DNA of 40,743 bases from NCBI GenBank assembly GCA_023459335.1, contig JAEWUO010000037.1:1-40743 (forward strand), given 5' to 3'. The notes under the pieces are model-generated. The model made no database searches and had not been told where the DNA came from. It saw only the letters and a program-made list of their open reading frames with translations. Position 1 is the stretch's first letter. Each line of letters starts with the position of its first letter. A program made the position numbers and the translations under genes. The DNA is from Bacillota bacterium. GTDB lineage: Bacteria; Bacillota; Clostridia; Christensenellales; CAG-138. Of this stretch, positions 14,781 through 22,740 are shown piece after piece.

Positions 14781-16892
14781 ATGCGGAATCGAGAAAAAGC
14801 GCAGATGAAAGCACACGCGCTCGTAGCGCAGATGACGCTTGAAGAGAAGATGTCCCAGCTTGTCTACGGCGCGCCCGCCATTCAGCGGCTCGGCGTTCCC
14901 GCCTACAACTGGTGGAACGAGGGGCTGCACGGAGTGGCGCGTGCGGGGGTTGCCACGAGTTTCCCGCAGGCAATCGCACTCGCGGCGATGTTCGACCGCG
15001 GGGAAATCGGAAAGGTCGGCGCGGCAACCGCGCTCGAGGGCCGCGCGAAATACAACGAGTCCGCAAAGCACGGTGACCGGGATATCTATAAAGGGCTGAC
15101 GTTTTTTTCGCCGAACATCAATATCTTCCGCGATCCGCGCTGGGGGCGCGGACATGAAACGCTCGGAGAGGATCCGTATTTAACCGCGGAACTGGGCAAA
15201 TCGTTCGTACGCGGCATGCAGGGCGAGGGCGACGTCATGACCGCAAGCGCTTGCGCGAAACATTTCGCGGTGCACAGCGGGCCGGAAGCAATCCGGCATC
15301 ACTTCAACGCCGTCGTCGGCAAAAAGGATCTCTGGGAAACCTACCTGCCCGCGTTTGAAGCGCTGGTGAAGGAGGCGGATGTGGAGAGCGTCATGGGCGC
15401 CTATAACCGCGTCAACGGCGAGCCCTGCTGCGGCAGCAGTACGCTCCTTGTCGATATCCTGCGCAATAAATGGGGATTCGCCGGTTTCGTCGTTTCAGAC
15501 TGCTGGGCGCTCGTCGACTTTCACACCGGGCACGGCGTTACAAGCAGCCCGGAAGAGAGCGCCGCGCTCGCGATGAAAAACGGCTGCGACCTCAACTGCG
15601 GCTCCGTCTTCCTTCTGCTCAAATCGGCGTTCGAGCAGGGACTGATCACGGAGGAACAGATCACGCTTGCCGCCGAACGTGTCTTCACCACGCGGTATCT
15701 GCTCGGCATCCTCGGCGAAGGCAGCGAATACGACAGCGTACCTTATGAAACCGTCGAGTGCCGCGAGCATCTCGCGCTCGCGCAGGAAACCGCGCTGAAA
15801 TCCTGCGTGCTTCTGAAAAATAACGGTATCTTACCGCTGAGCAAGGGGAAACTGAACGCCATCGGCGTCATCGGGCCAAACGCGGACAGCCGCGTCGCGC
15901 TCACCGGCAACTACCACGGCACCTCGTCGCGCTACGTCACGATCCTTGAGGGAATTCAGGATGAATGCGGAGACGATGTGCGCGTACTCTACGCGCCCGG
16001 CTGCGACCTCTACCGCCGCAGGACGGAAGCGCTCGCATTCGAAAACGACCGGATCGCCGAAGCGGTCACCGTAGCCGAACACAGCGACACTGTACTCCTC
16101 GTAGTCGGTCTGGACGAAACGCTGGAAGGGGAAGCGCCGGACGACGGGAACAGCATGCAGGCGGGCGACAAACCCGACCTGTTTCTGCCTGACGTCCAGC
16201 GGGAGCTGATGGATCGCGTCCTGGCGGTCGGGAAGCCGACCGTCGTCGTACTCCTTGCCGGCAGCTCCATCGACCTCGCAGCCGCCGATATACGGGCGGA
16301 CGCGGTCTTGTGCGCCTGGTATCCCGGCGCACGCGGCGGCAAGGCCGTCGCCGGCCTGCTCTTCGGCAAACGATCTCCCTCCGGTAAACTGCCCGTCACG
16401 TTTTACCGCAACGGCGATCTGCTGCGCATGCCCGAGTTCACCGACTATTCGATGCAAGACCGCACCTGCCGCTATCTTACGTTTCCACCGCTTTACCCCT
16501 TCGGATATGGGCTCACCTACGGGGATGTGCGCGTCCTTGAAGCCGGCGCGGAGAAAACGGAGAATGGCGGCGTAATGATCCGCGCACAGGTGCGGAATCT
16601 GGGCACGGTTCCGACGGAGGATGTCGCGCAGCTTTACGTCAAGGCGGAGGACACTCCGCTCGCGGCGCCGAATCCGGTCCTGTGCGGTTTCGCGCGCGTA
16701 CACCTGAGTCCGGGCGAATCGAAGCAGGTCGAGTTTACCGTTTCCCCCGCCTCCCTGACCGTCGTGGACGAAGAGGGGAACCGCTCCTTCCCCGGCGGGC
16801 GGTATTTGTTTTACGCCGGCACGAGCCAGCCGGACGCGCGAAGCTTGGAACTGACGGGAATCGCGCCGGTAAAAATGGAACTCCTGCTGTGA
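14781..16892 (+). CDS. GH3 beta-glycosidase (beta-xylosidase/beta-glucosidase)
   Basis: This 703-residue family 3 enzyme has a catalytic domain containing PAYNWWNEGLHGVARAGVAT (40-59), then FRDPRWGRGHETLGEDPY, KHFAVHSGPE and the nucleophile in GFVVSDCWAL (Asp240). The second alpha/beta domain includes VLLKNNGILPLSK and VIGPNADS. A fibronectin-III-like C-terminal domain follows (about 600-690). The YNWWNEGLHGVAR version is common in enzymes active on xylosides, so beta-xylosidase is my first choice, which fits the xylA/xylB genes. Beta-glucosidase cannot be excluded. There is no signal peptide, so it acts in the cytoplasm on imported oligosaccharides. CAGGAGG fixes the ATG at 14781. It lies 43 bases after the cysteine desulfurase gene. 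Confidence 0.9.
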   Translation: MRNREKAQMKAHALVAQMTLEEKMSQLVYGAPAIQRLGVPAYNWWNEGLHGVARAGVATSFPQAIALAAMFDRGEIGKVGAATALEGRAKYNESAKHGDRDIYKGLTFFSPNINIFRDPRWGRGHETLGEDPYLTAELGKSFVRGMQGEGDVMTASACAKHFAVHSGPEAIRHHFNAVVGKKDLWETYLPAFEALVKEADVESVMGAYNRVNGEPCCGSSTLLVDILRNKWGFAGFVVSDCWALVDFHTGHGVTSSPEESAALAMKNGCDLNCGSVFLLLKSAFEQGLITEEQITLAAERVFTTRYLLGILGEGSEYDSVPYETVECREHLALAQETALKSCVLLKNNGILPLSKGKLNAIGVIGPNADSRVALTGNYHGTSSRYVTILEGIQDECGDDVRVLYAPGCDLYRRRTEALAFENDRIAEAVTVAEHSDTVLLVVGLDETLEGEAPDDGNSMQAGDKPDLFLPDVQRELMDRVLAVGKPTVVVLLAGSSIDLAAADIRADAVLCAWYPGARGGKAVAGLLFGKRSPSGKLPVTFYRNGDLLRMPEFTDYSMQDRTCRYLTFPPLYPFGYGLTYGDVRVLEAGAEKTENGGVMIRAQVRNLGTVPTEDVAQLYVKAEDTPLAAPNPVLCGFARVHLSPGESKQVEFTVSPASLTVVDEEGNRSFPGGRYLFYAGTSQPDARSLELTGIAPVKMELLL

Positions 16893-16907
16893 AGGCACGC
16901 CGGCCTC

Positions 16908-16932
16908 AGCCGCCTTTAAAGGCGGCTATTTC
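16908..16932 (+). terminator. terminator after the GH3 gene
   Basis: AGCCGCC (16908-16914) and GGCGGCT (16921-16927) pair across TTTAAA and are followed by ATTTCAT. Confidence 0.7.
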
Positions 16933-17041
16933 ATATGCGGATATTTGCTGATCCTTCGCTTGTATGACAGCGCAGCGGCGGTTTTATAAACAAACAAGTC
17001 CATGGGAATAGTTTTTGACAAACAGCCTCCATCGGCCTGAT

Positions 17042-17127
17042 TACCACTTGTGGTATGATTTTTATGCCCTCGCGATCCGGTTTTGTGCAATATTCTCAGC
17101 GCAGTCTTTCAATTACCCCGAGTGGTA
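17042..17127. repeat. two palindromes 72 bp apart upstream of fluC
   Basis: TACCACTTGTGGTA (17042-17055) is a perfect 6-2-6 palindrome. TACCCCGAGTGGTA (17114-17127) is the same with one mismatch. Each is preceded by AT and runs into TGATT, so each also contains an extended -10-like TGGTATGAT. This is the only structure I see in the 360-base gap between the GH3 gene and fluC. They could be paired operators overlapping promoters, or relics of a duplicated promoter. No fluoride riboswitch is recognisable here. Confidence 0.5.
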
Positions 17128-17252
17128 TGATTGCCGTGCGATTCGCTTCTTGCGTTTTTCGGCCGAATTCGTTTGTCAAATCGTCCCGCTTTGTGTTATC
17201 CTGTCAGCAATGCGTCCAAACGCACAACAATCTTTTATCGGAGTTTATCGGA

Positions 17253-17627
17253 TTGGCAACGTTCCTCAACTGCGTTTTCGTCGGCCTCGGCGGCCTTGTC
17301 GGCTCTGTGCTGCGCTATCTCGTCAGTCTCGCTCCGCTGCGGCACGAGAGCGGGTTTCCTCTCATAACCCTGTTGATCAACGTGCTCGGCGCGTTCGCGC
17401 TCGGCCTCGTCCTCGCGGCGGCCGGACGCAGCGCTCTCGTCGATCCGCGCGCGATGCTCTTCCTGAAGGTCGGTCTTTGCGGCGGATTCACGACGTTTTC
17501 CACGTTCGCGCTGGAAGCGCATCAGCTGCTCTCGGGCGGAAAGCCCGCCGTCGCGCTGCTGTATATGCTGTTGAGCGTGGTGCTCAGCGTACTCGCCGTG
17601 TTCGGCGCGGGCGCGCTGGTCAAGTAG
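17253..17627 (+). CDS. crcB: fluoride channel Fluc/CrcB
   Basis: This 124-residue membrane protein with four hydrophobic segments forms a dual-topology dimer exporting fluoride. Family landmarks are all present: GLGGLVGSVLRYLVS at the N-terminus, INVLGAFALG in helix 2, and GLCGGFTTFSTFALEA in helix 3, which holds the Na+-site break and phenylalanine box. The start is taken as TTG at 17253 because CGGAG lies nine bases upstream and gives the usual length. The longer frame upstream reads through promoter-like DNA and lacks family similarity. A GC-rich terminator follows. Confidence 0.9.
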   Translation: MATFLNCVFVGLGGLVGSVLRYLVSLAPLRHESGFPLITLLINVLGAFALGLVLAAAGRSALVDPRAMLFLKVGLCGGFTTFSTFALEAHQLLSGGKPAVALLYMLLSVVLSVLAVFGAGALVK

Positions 17628-17647
17628 CGTTTGCATCGATTGCGCAG

Positions 17648-17668
17648 CGGCCGTACGGCCGTTTTTTT
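17648..17668 (+). terminator. terminator after crcB
   Basis: CGGCCGTACGGCCG folds into a short GC hairpin followed by TTTTTTTG. Confidence 0.75.
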
Positions 17669-17750
17669 GTTTGGTGTTAATGTATTAGGGTATATACAAC
17701 CCGATTTGTGCGCATTCGGAAAAATATATCATTTTTTTTACAAATTTCAC

Positions 17751-17780
17751 TTGCATTCTGAAAAAATTGCATGCTATACT
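17751..17780 (+). promoter_or_regulatory. promoter of the structured leader RNA
   Basis: TTGCAT (17751-17756) and TATACT (17775-17780) are 18 bases apart in an AT-rich stretch. The predicted start near 17787 lies just before the first RNA stem. Confidence 0.65.
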
Positions 17781-17848
17781 CTGCGCGTAATGATTCGACC
17801 AACCGGGCGCGTAAGCGCAACGAGGAATCGGAGAGGAGTAAAACAAAG

Positions 17849-17881
17849 ATGCTCAGAATGGTCGGGGTGGCGAAAGCCTAA
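17849..17881 (+). CDS. possible 10-residue leader peptide inside the structured RNA
   Basis: ATG at 17849 opens MLRMVGVAKA then TAA. A strong GAGAGGAG site lies at 17831-17838, ten bases upstream. The end of this frame coincides with the GGC-GAAA-GCC hairpin, so translation would disrupt it. It may be a true regulatory peptide or chance purine richness in the RNA. Confidence 0.3.
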   Translation: MLRMVGVAKA

Positions 17882-18076
17882 CAATCGCATATTCAGGCGC
17901 AGTGGTTTTTCTCGGCGTCACGCACCGGTTTTCGAATTTTAGCTTCGTAAACCCGCCGCAAGAAACGTATCGCGCCTGTCAGCAGAACCTTTCGAAGAAC
18001 TGTAAACTTTTACGGGCATATCGATCGGGTGTGCTCGTTTTTATTTGCAAGAATCAGCGAGCATAACGCCGAATCC

Positions 18077-18122
18077 GCCGTGAGAGCAGTCCGAAGCGGG
18101 CTGCATTTCACGGCTGTTTTTA
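18077..18122 (+). terminator. strong terminator closing the leader RNA
   Basis: GCCGTGA (18077-18083) pairs with TCACGGC (18108-18114). An inner GCAG/CTGC stem extends it, and TGTTTTTA follows. Confidence 0.8.
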
Positions 18123-18162
18123 TGTCCTGAACAATCAACGACCCAAATGGGAGGATACCACC

Positions 18163-18387
18163 ATGTATGATTCACACATTTCCACGCTGGCGATCCCGTC
18201 TTCGACGGTTTCGCCGCGTATCGACCGGCACCTCTGCGCCGCCCTTTCCGCGGCAAAGCAGGAGCGGCGCGAAGCCGCGCGGAAAGCGCGGCGCGAACGC
18301 CGCACCGCGCTGCAAAAAAAACCTGACGGGGAAGAACTCGAACCTGCCGGCCTGAGCGGCGCGCTCGCCTGTCTTTTCGGGAGGTGA
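18163..18387 (+). CDS. small basic protein, unknown function
   Basis: This 74-residue protein has GGGAGG eight bases before its ATG. The middle (about 28-52) is a very basic, alanine-rich predicted helix, KQERREAARKARRERRTALQ, which could bind RNA or form a coiled coil. The N-terminal third is Ser/Thr-rich, and the end is LSGALACLFGR. I do not recognise a family. It follows the leader terminator by about 40 bases. The stop is nine bases before the next small gene, whose reading continues by overlap into rsgA, so the three probably form one transcript. A ribosome-related role is only a guess from context. Confidence 0.5.
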   Translation: MYDSHISTLAIPSSTVSPRIDRHLCAALSAAKQERREAARKARRERRTALQKKPDGEELEPAGLSGALACLFGR

Positions 18388-18395
18388 AAACGCAG

Positions 18396-18755
18396 ATGAT
18401 CCAAACAAAGTTCTTTCTCGCGCCTTCGGGCGCGCTGTCGCTCCGGCAGACGCCGGAGTTATGGACCGCGGAAGCGGCCGGCCGGGCGCTCGCGCGCCTG
18501 CTGTCGGCCGTGCCTTACCGCAAACGACGAACCAGATTCATGGAGGGAACCATGCAACCCGATCATCATAATTACCTCGCCGCCCCTGCGCAGGGGTCGG
18601 CGATCAACGCGGGGCAGTTCGGCAGCATATTCGCGCCGCACCCCTGCGGCGGCTGCGCAAGACAACCGCAAGCATACGACGCGCAGGAACCGGCTAGGCC
18701 GCAGCGAACCCTCAGACAGGCCGTTTCCGCGCTGTTTGCGAGGAAAATGAAATGA
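18396..18755 (+). CDS. small protein upstream of rsgA, unknown function
   Basis: This frame of 119 residues is preceded by GGGAGG about 11 bases before the ATG at 18396. It contains PHPCGGCARQPQAYD near residue 80, with a CxxC pair, and basic patches (PYRKRRTRF; ARKMK at the end). No family is recognised. Its TGA overlaps the rsgA ATG by ATGA, the sort of coupling seen in real operons and the main evidence that it is translated. An internal ATG at 18541 or 18553 could give a shorter product, since GGAGGG lies before 18553. GC-rich composition means a spurious frame is possible. Confidence 0.4.
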   Translation: MIQTKFFLAPSGALSLRQTPELWTAEAAGRALARLLSAVPYRKRRTRFMEGTMQPDHHNYLAAPAQGSAINAGQFGSIFAPHPCGGCARQPQAYDAQEPARPQRTLRQAVSALFARKMK

Positions 18756-19843
18756 GCGCGCACGGGCTGGAAGCCTTTGGGTTTTTGCCCGCGATGCGCG
18801 CGGCGGCAGACGCGCGGGGCCTCGAAGGCGAGATCCCCGCGCGAGTCACCGCGGTCCATAAGGAACGGTACGCGCTTTACTGCGACCGCGGAGAATGCTA
18901 CGGACGGCTTAAATCCGCCGTTTACTATAACGGCGCCGCGGAGCCCTTTCCCACAACGGGAGATTTCGTGCTGGTCCAGTATAACGAACTGGGCGACAGC
19001 GTGATCACTCAGACGCTGCCGCGCCGCTCCTACTTCGCCCGCAAAAACCCGACGCTCGGGCAGGGCGAACAGGCCGTCGCTGCGAATTTCGACAGCGTGT
19101 TCATCATGCAGTCGCTCAACCTCGACTTCAACCCCAGGAGGCTGGAACGCTATCTTACGCTCGCGTGGCAGTCCGGCGCGGTCCCCGTCGTCGTGCTGAC
19201 CAAGGCGGATCTGGTGGAAAACTATGACGAGCAGCTGACCCGCGCCATGCAGGTCGCCGCGGGCGTCGACGTATACGCCGTAAGCGCAAAAACCGGATTT
19301 GGATTCGACGTGCTGGGCAATTACCTCGCGCCCGGAAAAACCATCGTTCTTTTGGGCTCCTCCGGCGTGGGCAAGTCCAGCTTTGTCAACGCGCTCGCGG
19401 GCGAGGAGCTCATGGCGGTCAACGAAATCCGCGAGGACGACAGCAAGGGGCGGCATACGACCACGCACCGGCAGCTCATTCGCCTGATCAGCGGGCTAAT
19501 GATCATCGACACGCCGGGCATGCGCGAGCTGGGTATGCTGGACGCCTCCGCCGGGCTGAGCGAGTCTTTCTCGGATGTGGAGCAGTATTTTCCCCTTTGC
19601 CGTTTTTCGGACTGCAGGCACTTGAGCGAGCCCGGCTGCGCGGTGCAGGCGGCGATCCTGTCCGGCGAGCTGCCGCGGGAACGCTACGAGAGTTACCGTA
19701 AGCTCCAGCGCGAATCTCAGTATGCGGGCGATCAGGCAAAGTACCTGAAAATGAAGCAGCAGCGATACACCGAGATCGCGAAGTTCAGCAAGGCTATTCA
19801 AAAGTCCGGCGAAAAACACGGTTCCTTCCAATCGGACGACTAA
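18752..19843 (+). CDS. rsgA: ribosome small-subunit GTPase RsgA
   Basis: This 363-residue circularly permuted GTPase helps mature the 30S subunit. An N-terminal OB-fold (about 25-95) is followed by the permuted motifs: G4 TKAD (150-153), G5 SAK, then G1 GSSGVGKS (202-209), the switch around HTTTHR, and G3 DTPG (253-256). The C-terminal zinc knuckle ligands are C283, C288, H290 and C296. The OB domain is more divergent than usual (RGECYGRLKSAVYY), and this copy is longer than the roughly 300-residue housekeeping form. It may therefore be a second paralogue, which is not decidable here. The start is coupled by ATGA to the preceding small gene. Confidence 0.92.
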   Translation: MSAHGLEAFGFLPAMRAAADARGLEGEIPARVTAVHKERYALYCDRGECYGRLKSAVYYNGAAEPFPTTGDFVLVQYNELGDSVITQTLPRRSYFARKNPTLGQGEQAVAANFDSVFIMQSLNLDFNPRRLERYLTLAWQSGAVPVVVLTKADLVENYDEQLTRAMQVAAGVDVYAVSAKTGFGFDVLGNYLAPGKTIVLLGSSGVGKSSFVNALAGEELMAVNEIREDDSKGRHTTTHRQLIRLISGLMIIDTPGMRELGMLDASAGLSESFSDVEQYFPLCRFSDCRHLSEPGCAVQAAILSGELPRERYESYRKLQRESQYAGDQAKYLKMKQQRYTEIAKFSKAIQKSGEKHGSFQSDD

Positions 19844-19844
19844 A

Positions 19845-19871
19845 AAACGGAGTCGGCCAACGCCGCCTCCG
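19845..19871 (-). terminator. terminator after the MscS gene
   Basis: Read leftward, GGAGGCGGC pairs imperfectly with GCCGACTCC across GTTG and is followed by GTTTTTT. It lies between convergent rsgA and the channel gene. Confidence 0.65.
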
Positions 19872-19900
19872 CTTCGGTTCGATTCGTATATCGATTCGGG

Positions 19901-20950
19901 TTATGGATTGCCGGGAGGCTGCATCTGCACCGTCGACGTAGGAAACGCAAACGACACGCCGAGCTGCTCGAACCCCTCTTTGATCGCAATGTTGATCCGT
20001 TCGTTGATCTGCATATACCGGTCGTAATCCGCGCTGAGGACATAGTATACGACCTCGAAATTGAGGCTGTACGCGCCGAACGCGGCGAGATTCGTCCGCG
20101 AGAACGTCGTGTCTTCCGTTCCCTCTACGATCCGCTTGATCAGATCCGGAATCTGTTTCAGTTTTTCCGAGGGCGTATCGTAAGTGACGCCGAGCGTAAA
20201 GACCACGCGACGCTGCTGCATGGTTTTGTAGTTTCGTATGCGCGAACCGGTCAGATCCGCGTTTGAGACGACGAGCTGCTCGCCGCCGAGCGCGCGCAGG
20301 CGCGTGGTTTTCAGTCCGATGTGCTCCACCGTGCCCATATGGTCGCCCGCGATGATGAAATCCCCGATTTCAAACGGCTTGTCGAAAAAGATCGTAAAGA
20401 AGCAGAATACGTCCGTCAGCGCGCTCTGCGCGGCGAACGCGAGCGCCACTCCGCCGATGCCGAGGCCGGTAATCAGAGACGTAATCTTGATCCCGACGTT
20501 GTCCAGAAACAGGATCAGCGCGACGACCCACACGCCGCCCTTGACGAGGCGCGTCAGCCACTTGACGGCGAGCGCGCCGCTCTCGCCCTCTCCCAGGTTC
20601 ATCTTGCCGAACGCATACGCCGCAAGCGACGAGAGGAACACCGCGCCCATCACGACCGCAAACAGGGTGGAGAGAGTGCCGACAACCTGGGACAGCTTGT
20701 CGTTCAGCGTAAGCAGCCGCGTGCAGTAATAAAAGACCGTAAAATAGGCGATCGGAAGCAGATATCGCTTGACGCCGGAGAGCACAAACACGCCGTAAGG
20801 CGTCTGCGCCTTTTCGTTGTGCGCGGCAAGCCGCCGCAGCGCGACGCGACCCAGCACGAAGACCAGCGCAAATCCCAGCACGAGCGCGCCTAGAAAAACC
20901 GCGTAGTCGAGTATCGTATTGTTCCAGATCACCATTTCGAAAAATTTCAT
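19901..20950 (-). CDS. small-conductance mechanosensitive channel (MscS family)
   Basis: This 349-residue membrane protein should open under membrane tension to release solutes during hypo-osmotic shock. Four hydrophobic segments precede the conserved pore and beta-domain region: GLGIGGVALAFAAQSALTDV is the pore helix, followed by FFDKPFEIGDFI and NADLTGSRIRNY. The C-terminal alpha/beta domain runs to about 340. I chose the ATG at 20950; an in-frame TTG at 20977 is also possible, since AGGAG lies between them at a long spacing. It appears to be transcribed alone, with a terminator after it. Confidence 0.9.
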   Translation of the reverse strand: MKFFEMVIWNNTILDYAVFLGALVLGFALVFVLGRVALRRLAAHNEKAQTPYGVFVLSGVKRYLLPIAYFTVFYYCTRLLTLNDKLSQVVGTLSTLFAVVMGAVFLSSLAAYAFGKMNLGEGESGALAVKWLTRLVKGGVWVVALILFLDNVGIKITSLITGLGIGGVALAFAAQSALTDVFCFFTIFFDKPFEIGDFIIAGDHMGTVEHIGLKTTRLRALGGEQLVVSNADLTGSRIRNYKTMQQRRVVFTLGVTYDTPSEKLKQIPDLIKRIVEGTEDTTFSRTNLAAFGAYSLNFEVVYYVLSADYDRYMQINERINIAIKEGFEQLGVSFAFPTSTVQMQPPGNP

Positions 20951-21125
20951 CAGCCGGTTCCGCGCTCCTGTATGCAATCAGATTTTTCAAACTCGCATGA
21001 TGTTACCATATAAAACGCCGCCCGCAAAGCGTACTGCGATGGATTGCGGGCGGATTTACCGAAGCTTTGAAAAGAGTTTACCGTTTTGTCACGCGATCCG
21101 GTCGATTTCTCCAGCGACGCGGCGC

Positions 21126-21923
21126 TTACAGCGCGCCGAGATCGCGCCGCTCGAAGCGGTAAAACGACACCGCCAGAAACACGGCGGAGAGCGCGAGGCA
21201 CAGCGCGATATACCCGGGCGGGAACGTTCCTTCGATCATCTCCGCATTCAAAAAATACCGGAACGGCGTGATAAGCCGCAGCAGGCCGGGCTTTTCTAAA
21301 AGATCATATACCACCGTGAGCGCATACGCAGCCAGCACCGCAAGATTCCCCGCCTTTGCGCCGCGCTCTGCGGAGGATATCACCGCCGCAAACGCCGCCG
21401 ACAGCGAAAAGAACACCAGGCTCACCAGCCAAAGCGCGGCGGAATAGCGCGCAAACAGCGCCGTATAGTCTCCGCTCAGATTCAGCTGTTTCACCGCGAG
21501 GGCGGAGAAGAGCAGATCCAGCGCCGCGTAAGCGGTCAGAAACACGAGCGCGGCTGCGATCTTGTACGCGAGGAGAAAGGAGCGCGAGCGCGGCTTGGTG
21601 AACAGAAACTCATAGGTTTTATCGACGCTTTCGCGCGAAACCGCGTTGTTGCCCAGATATGCGGCGTATACCGCCGCAAGCACGAACACATACTGCATCA
21701 GCACCGCGTAGAAACCGCCAAACCGGGAGATGTCGACGTTCGCCATGCCCATCACGGCGACCACGATGCGCGGGAATTTTCCGATGAGCTCCGTCATGAA
21801 CGCGCCGTCCGCCATTGCCGCGCTGGACTTGACGATGCCGGCGAAGATGAACGCGAACAGCCCGAGCGTCCAGAAGAAAAACGGCTTGATTCCGGTTTTG
21901 ATTTCCCTTCGGAAGAGATTCAT
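21126..21923 (-). CDS. ABC-2 type exporter permease, second subunit
   Basis: This 265-residue protein has six predicted membrane segments. It starts MNLFRREIKTGIKPFFFWTLG, and it has the ESVDKTYEFLFTKPRSRSFLLAYK loop typical of ABC-2 permeases of this type. It shows the same layout as the protein from 21940-22740 (near-identical DFLLTKPRTR and EFLFTKPRSR loops), so the two likely form a heterodimer with the ATPase from 22737. It lies 16 bases downstream of its partner. The substrate is unknown; such systems export peptides, antibiotics or lipids. Confidence 0.88.
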   Translation of the reverse strand: MNLFRREIKTGIKPFFFWTLGLFAFIFAGIVKSSAAMADGAFMTELIGKFPRIVVAVMGMANVDISRFGGFYAVLMQYVFVLAAVYAAYLGNNAVSRESVDKTYEFLFTKPRSRSFLLAYKIAAALVFLTAYAALDLLFSALAVKQLNLSGDYTALFARYSAALWLVSLVFFSLSAAFAAVISSAERGAKAGNLAVLAAYALTVVYDLLEKPGLLRLITPFRYFLNAEMIEGTFPPGYIALCLALSAVFLAVSFYRFERRDLGAL

Positions 21924-21939
21924 GTTCCTTCCCCCTTCC

Positions 21940-22740
21940 TTACAGCGCGGGGATATCCGCGCGCGTATAGCGAAAATACGCGGCGAACATCAGCACAAGC
22001 GTCACCGCGGCGCCCGTGAGCGCGTACTTCGCTTCAAATGACCCTTCAAAGAAGGCTTTCGCCGCGTCGAAGTACTTAAACGGCGTGATATAGAGGAGTT
22101 TTTCCTCCTCCAGCAGGCTTTGCAGCGCGCTGAGCACAAATCCGCCGAAGCCGATCGCCATCGCAGCCCCGGAGACGGAACGCACCTTTCTGGCGAACAC
22201 CGCCGCAAACGCCGCGACGGAGAACATCACGAGTTCGGTCAGGCACAGCGAAGAAGCGGCGAGCAGCGCGCGCCCCATCACGAGCGGCGCGGGCGCGTAC
22301 GCGCGGTAAAGCGCCAGGGATTCCGCGATAAACAGCGCGTTGGAAAGCAGGATCAGAAACAGCGCGGCGATCAGTTTTTCGGAAAACAAGCGGCTTCTCG
22401 TGCGCGGTTTGGTCAAAAGAAAGTCCATGCATTTCTCGCGCTTTTCCCGCGAAAAGAGATCCAGCCCCAGCACCGCGGCCATGATCGCGCCGAAGAGCGA
22501 ATAATACAGGAACCCGAACGCGAAAAACCCGCCGAAGCTGAACAGGTTGTCGAGCTGCAGGCCGAACGCGGCGGCAAACGCGGGCGGAAAACTCCCGAGC
22601 ATTGCTTCCACGCCGGCGCGGCTCTCCATAAACGCGGGCAGTGCGCCGACGATCAGGCCCGCAAGCAGCGCGAGGATGACGATCGTCCACACCGCGGCGG
22701 TAATCCAAACGCGGCGCAGTTCGAAGCGGAAGACGTTCAT
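21940..22740 (-). CDS. ABC-2 type exporter permease, first subunit
   Basis: This 266-residue protein has six membrane segments, starting MNVFRFELRRVWITAAVW. The cytoplasmic loop FSREKREKCMDFLLTKPRTRSR parallels that of the next gene. Its ATG overlaps the ATPase stop by four bases, so it is translated from the same message. The pair looks like an old duplication now diverged. The end of both proteins is FRY(T)RADIPAL or FYRFERRDLGAL, a shared tail. Confidence 0.88.
   Translation of the reverse strand: MNVFRFELRRVWITAAVWTIVILALLAGLIVGALPAFMESRAGVEAMLGSFPPAFAAAFGLQLDNLFSFGGFFAFGFLYYSLFGAIMAAVLGLDLFSREKREKCMDFLLTKPRTRSRLFSEKLIAALFLILLSNALFIAESLALYRAYAPAPLVMGRALLAASSLCLTELVMFSVAAFAAVFARKVRSVSGAAMAIGFGGFVLSALQSLLEEEKLLYITPFKYFDAAKAFFEGSFEAKYALTGAAVTLVLMFAAYFRYTRADIPAL

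Larger units (their letters stand above)
17787..18122 (+). ncRNA. candidate structured RNA or riboswitch-like leader, family not recognised
   Basis: A region of about 335 bases between a promoter and an intrinsic terminator has many nested complementary segments. GATTC (17792-17796) pairs with GAATC (17825-17829) enclosing GCGC-GTAA-GCGC (17807-17818), a GNRA tetraloop hairpin. GGC-GAAA-GCC (17869-17878) is a second GNRA hairpin. CAGGCGC (17894-17900) pairs exactly with GCGCCTG (17972-17978). Inside that lie CGGCG/CGCCG and a stem of GGTTT plus CGAA with TTCG plus AAACC. TGCTCG/CGAGCA flank 18032-18063. No promoter is seen between the terminator and the next gene, so it could be a cis-regulatory leader. 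I could not match it to TPP, SAM, FMN, cobalamin, c-di-GMP, T-box, 6S, tmRNA or RNase P features that I know. Confidence 0.55.

Noticed and set aside
16933..17252. Fluoride riboswitch before crcB
   Set aside because: I looked for the conserved pseudoknot segments of the crcB motif and did not find a convincing set; only the tandem palindromes stand out.
17787..18122. T-box, c-di-AMP or c-di-GMP riboswitch, tmRNA or RNase P RNA
   Set aside because: No T-box antiterminator sequence, no mature 3' CCA or tRNA-like ends, and no matching conserved blocks. Small fragments such as CCGAATCCG recall the c-di-AMP class but lack its other blocks.
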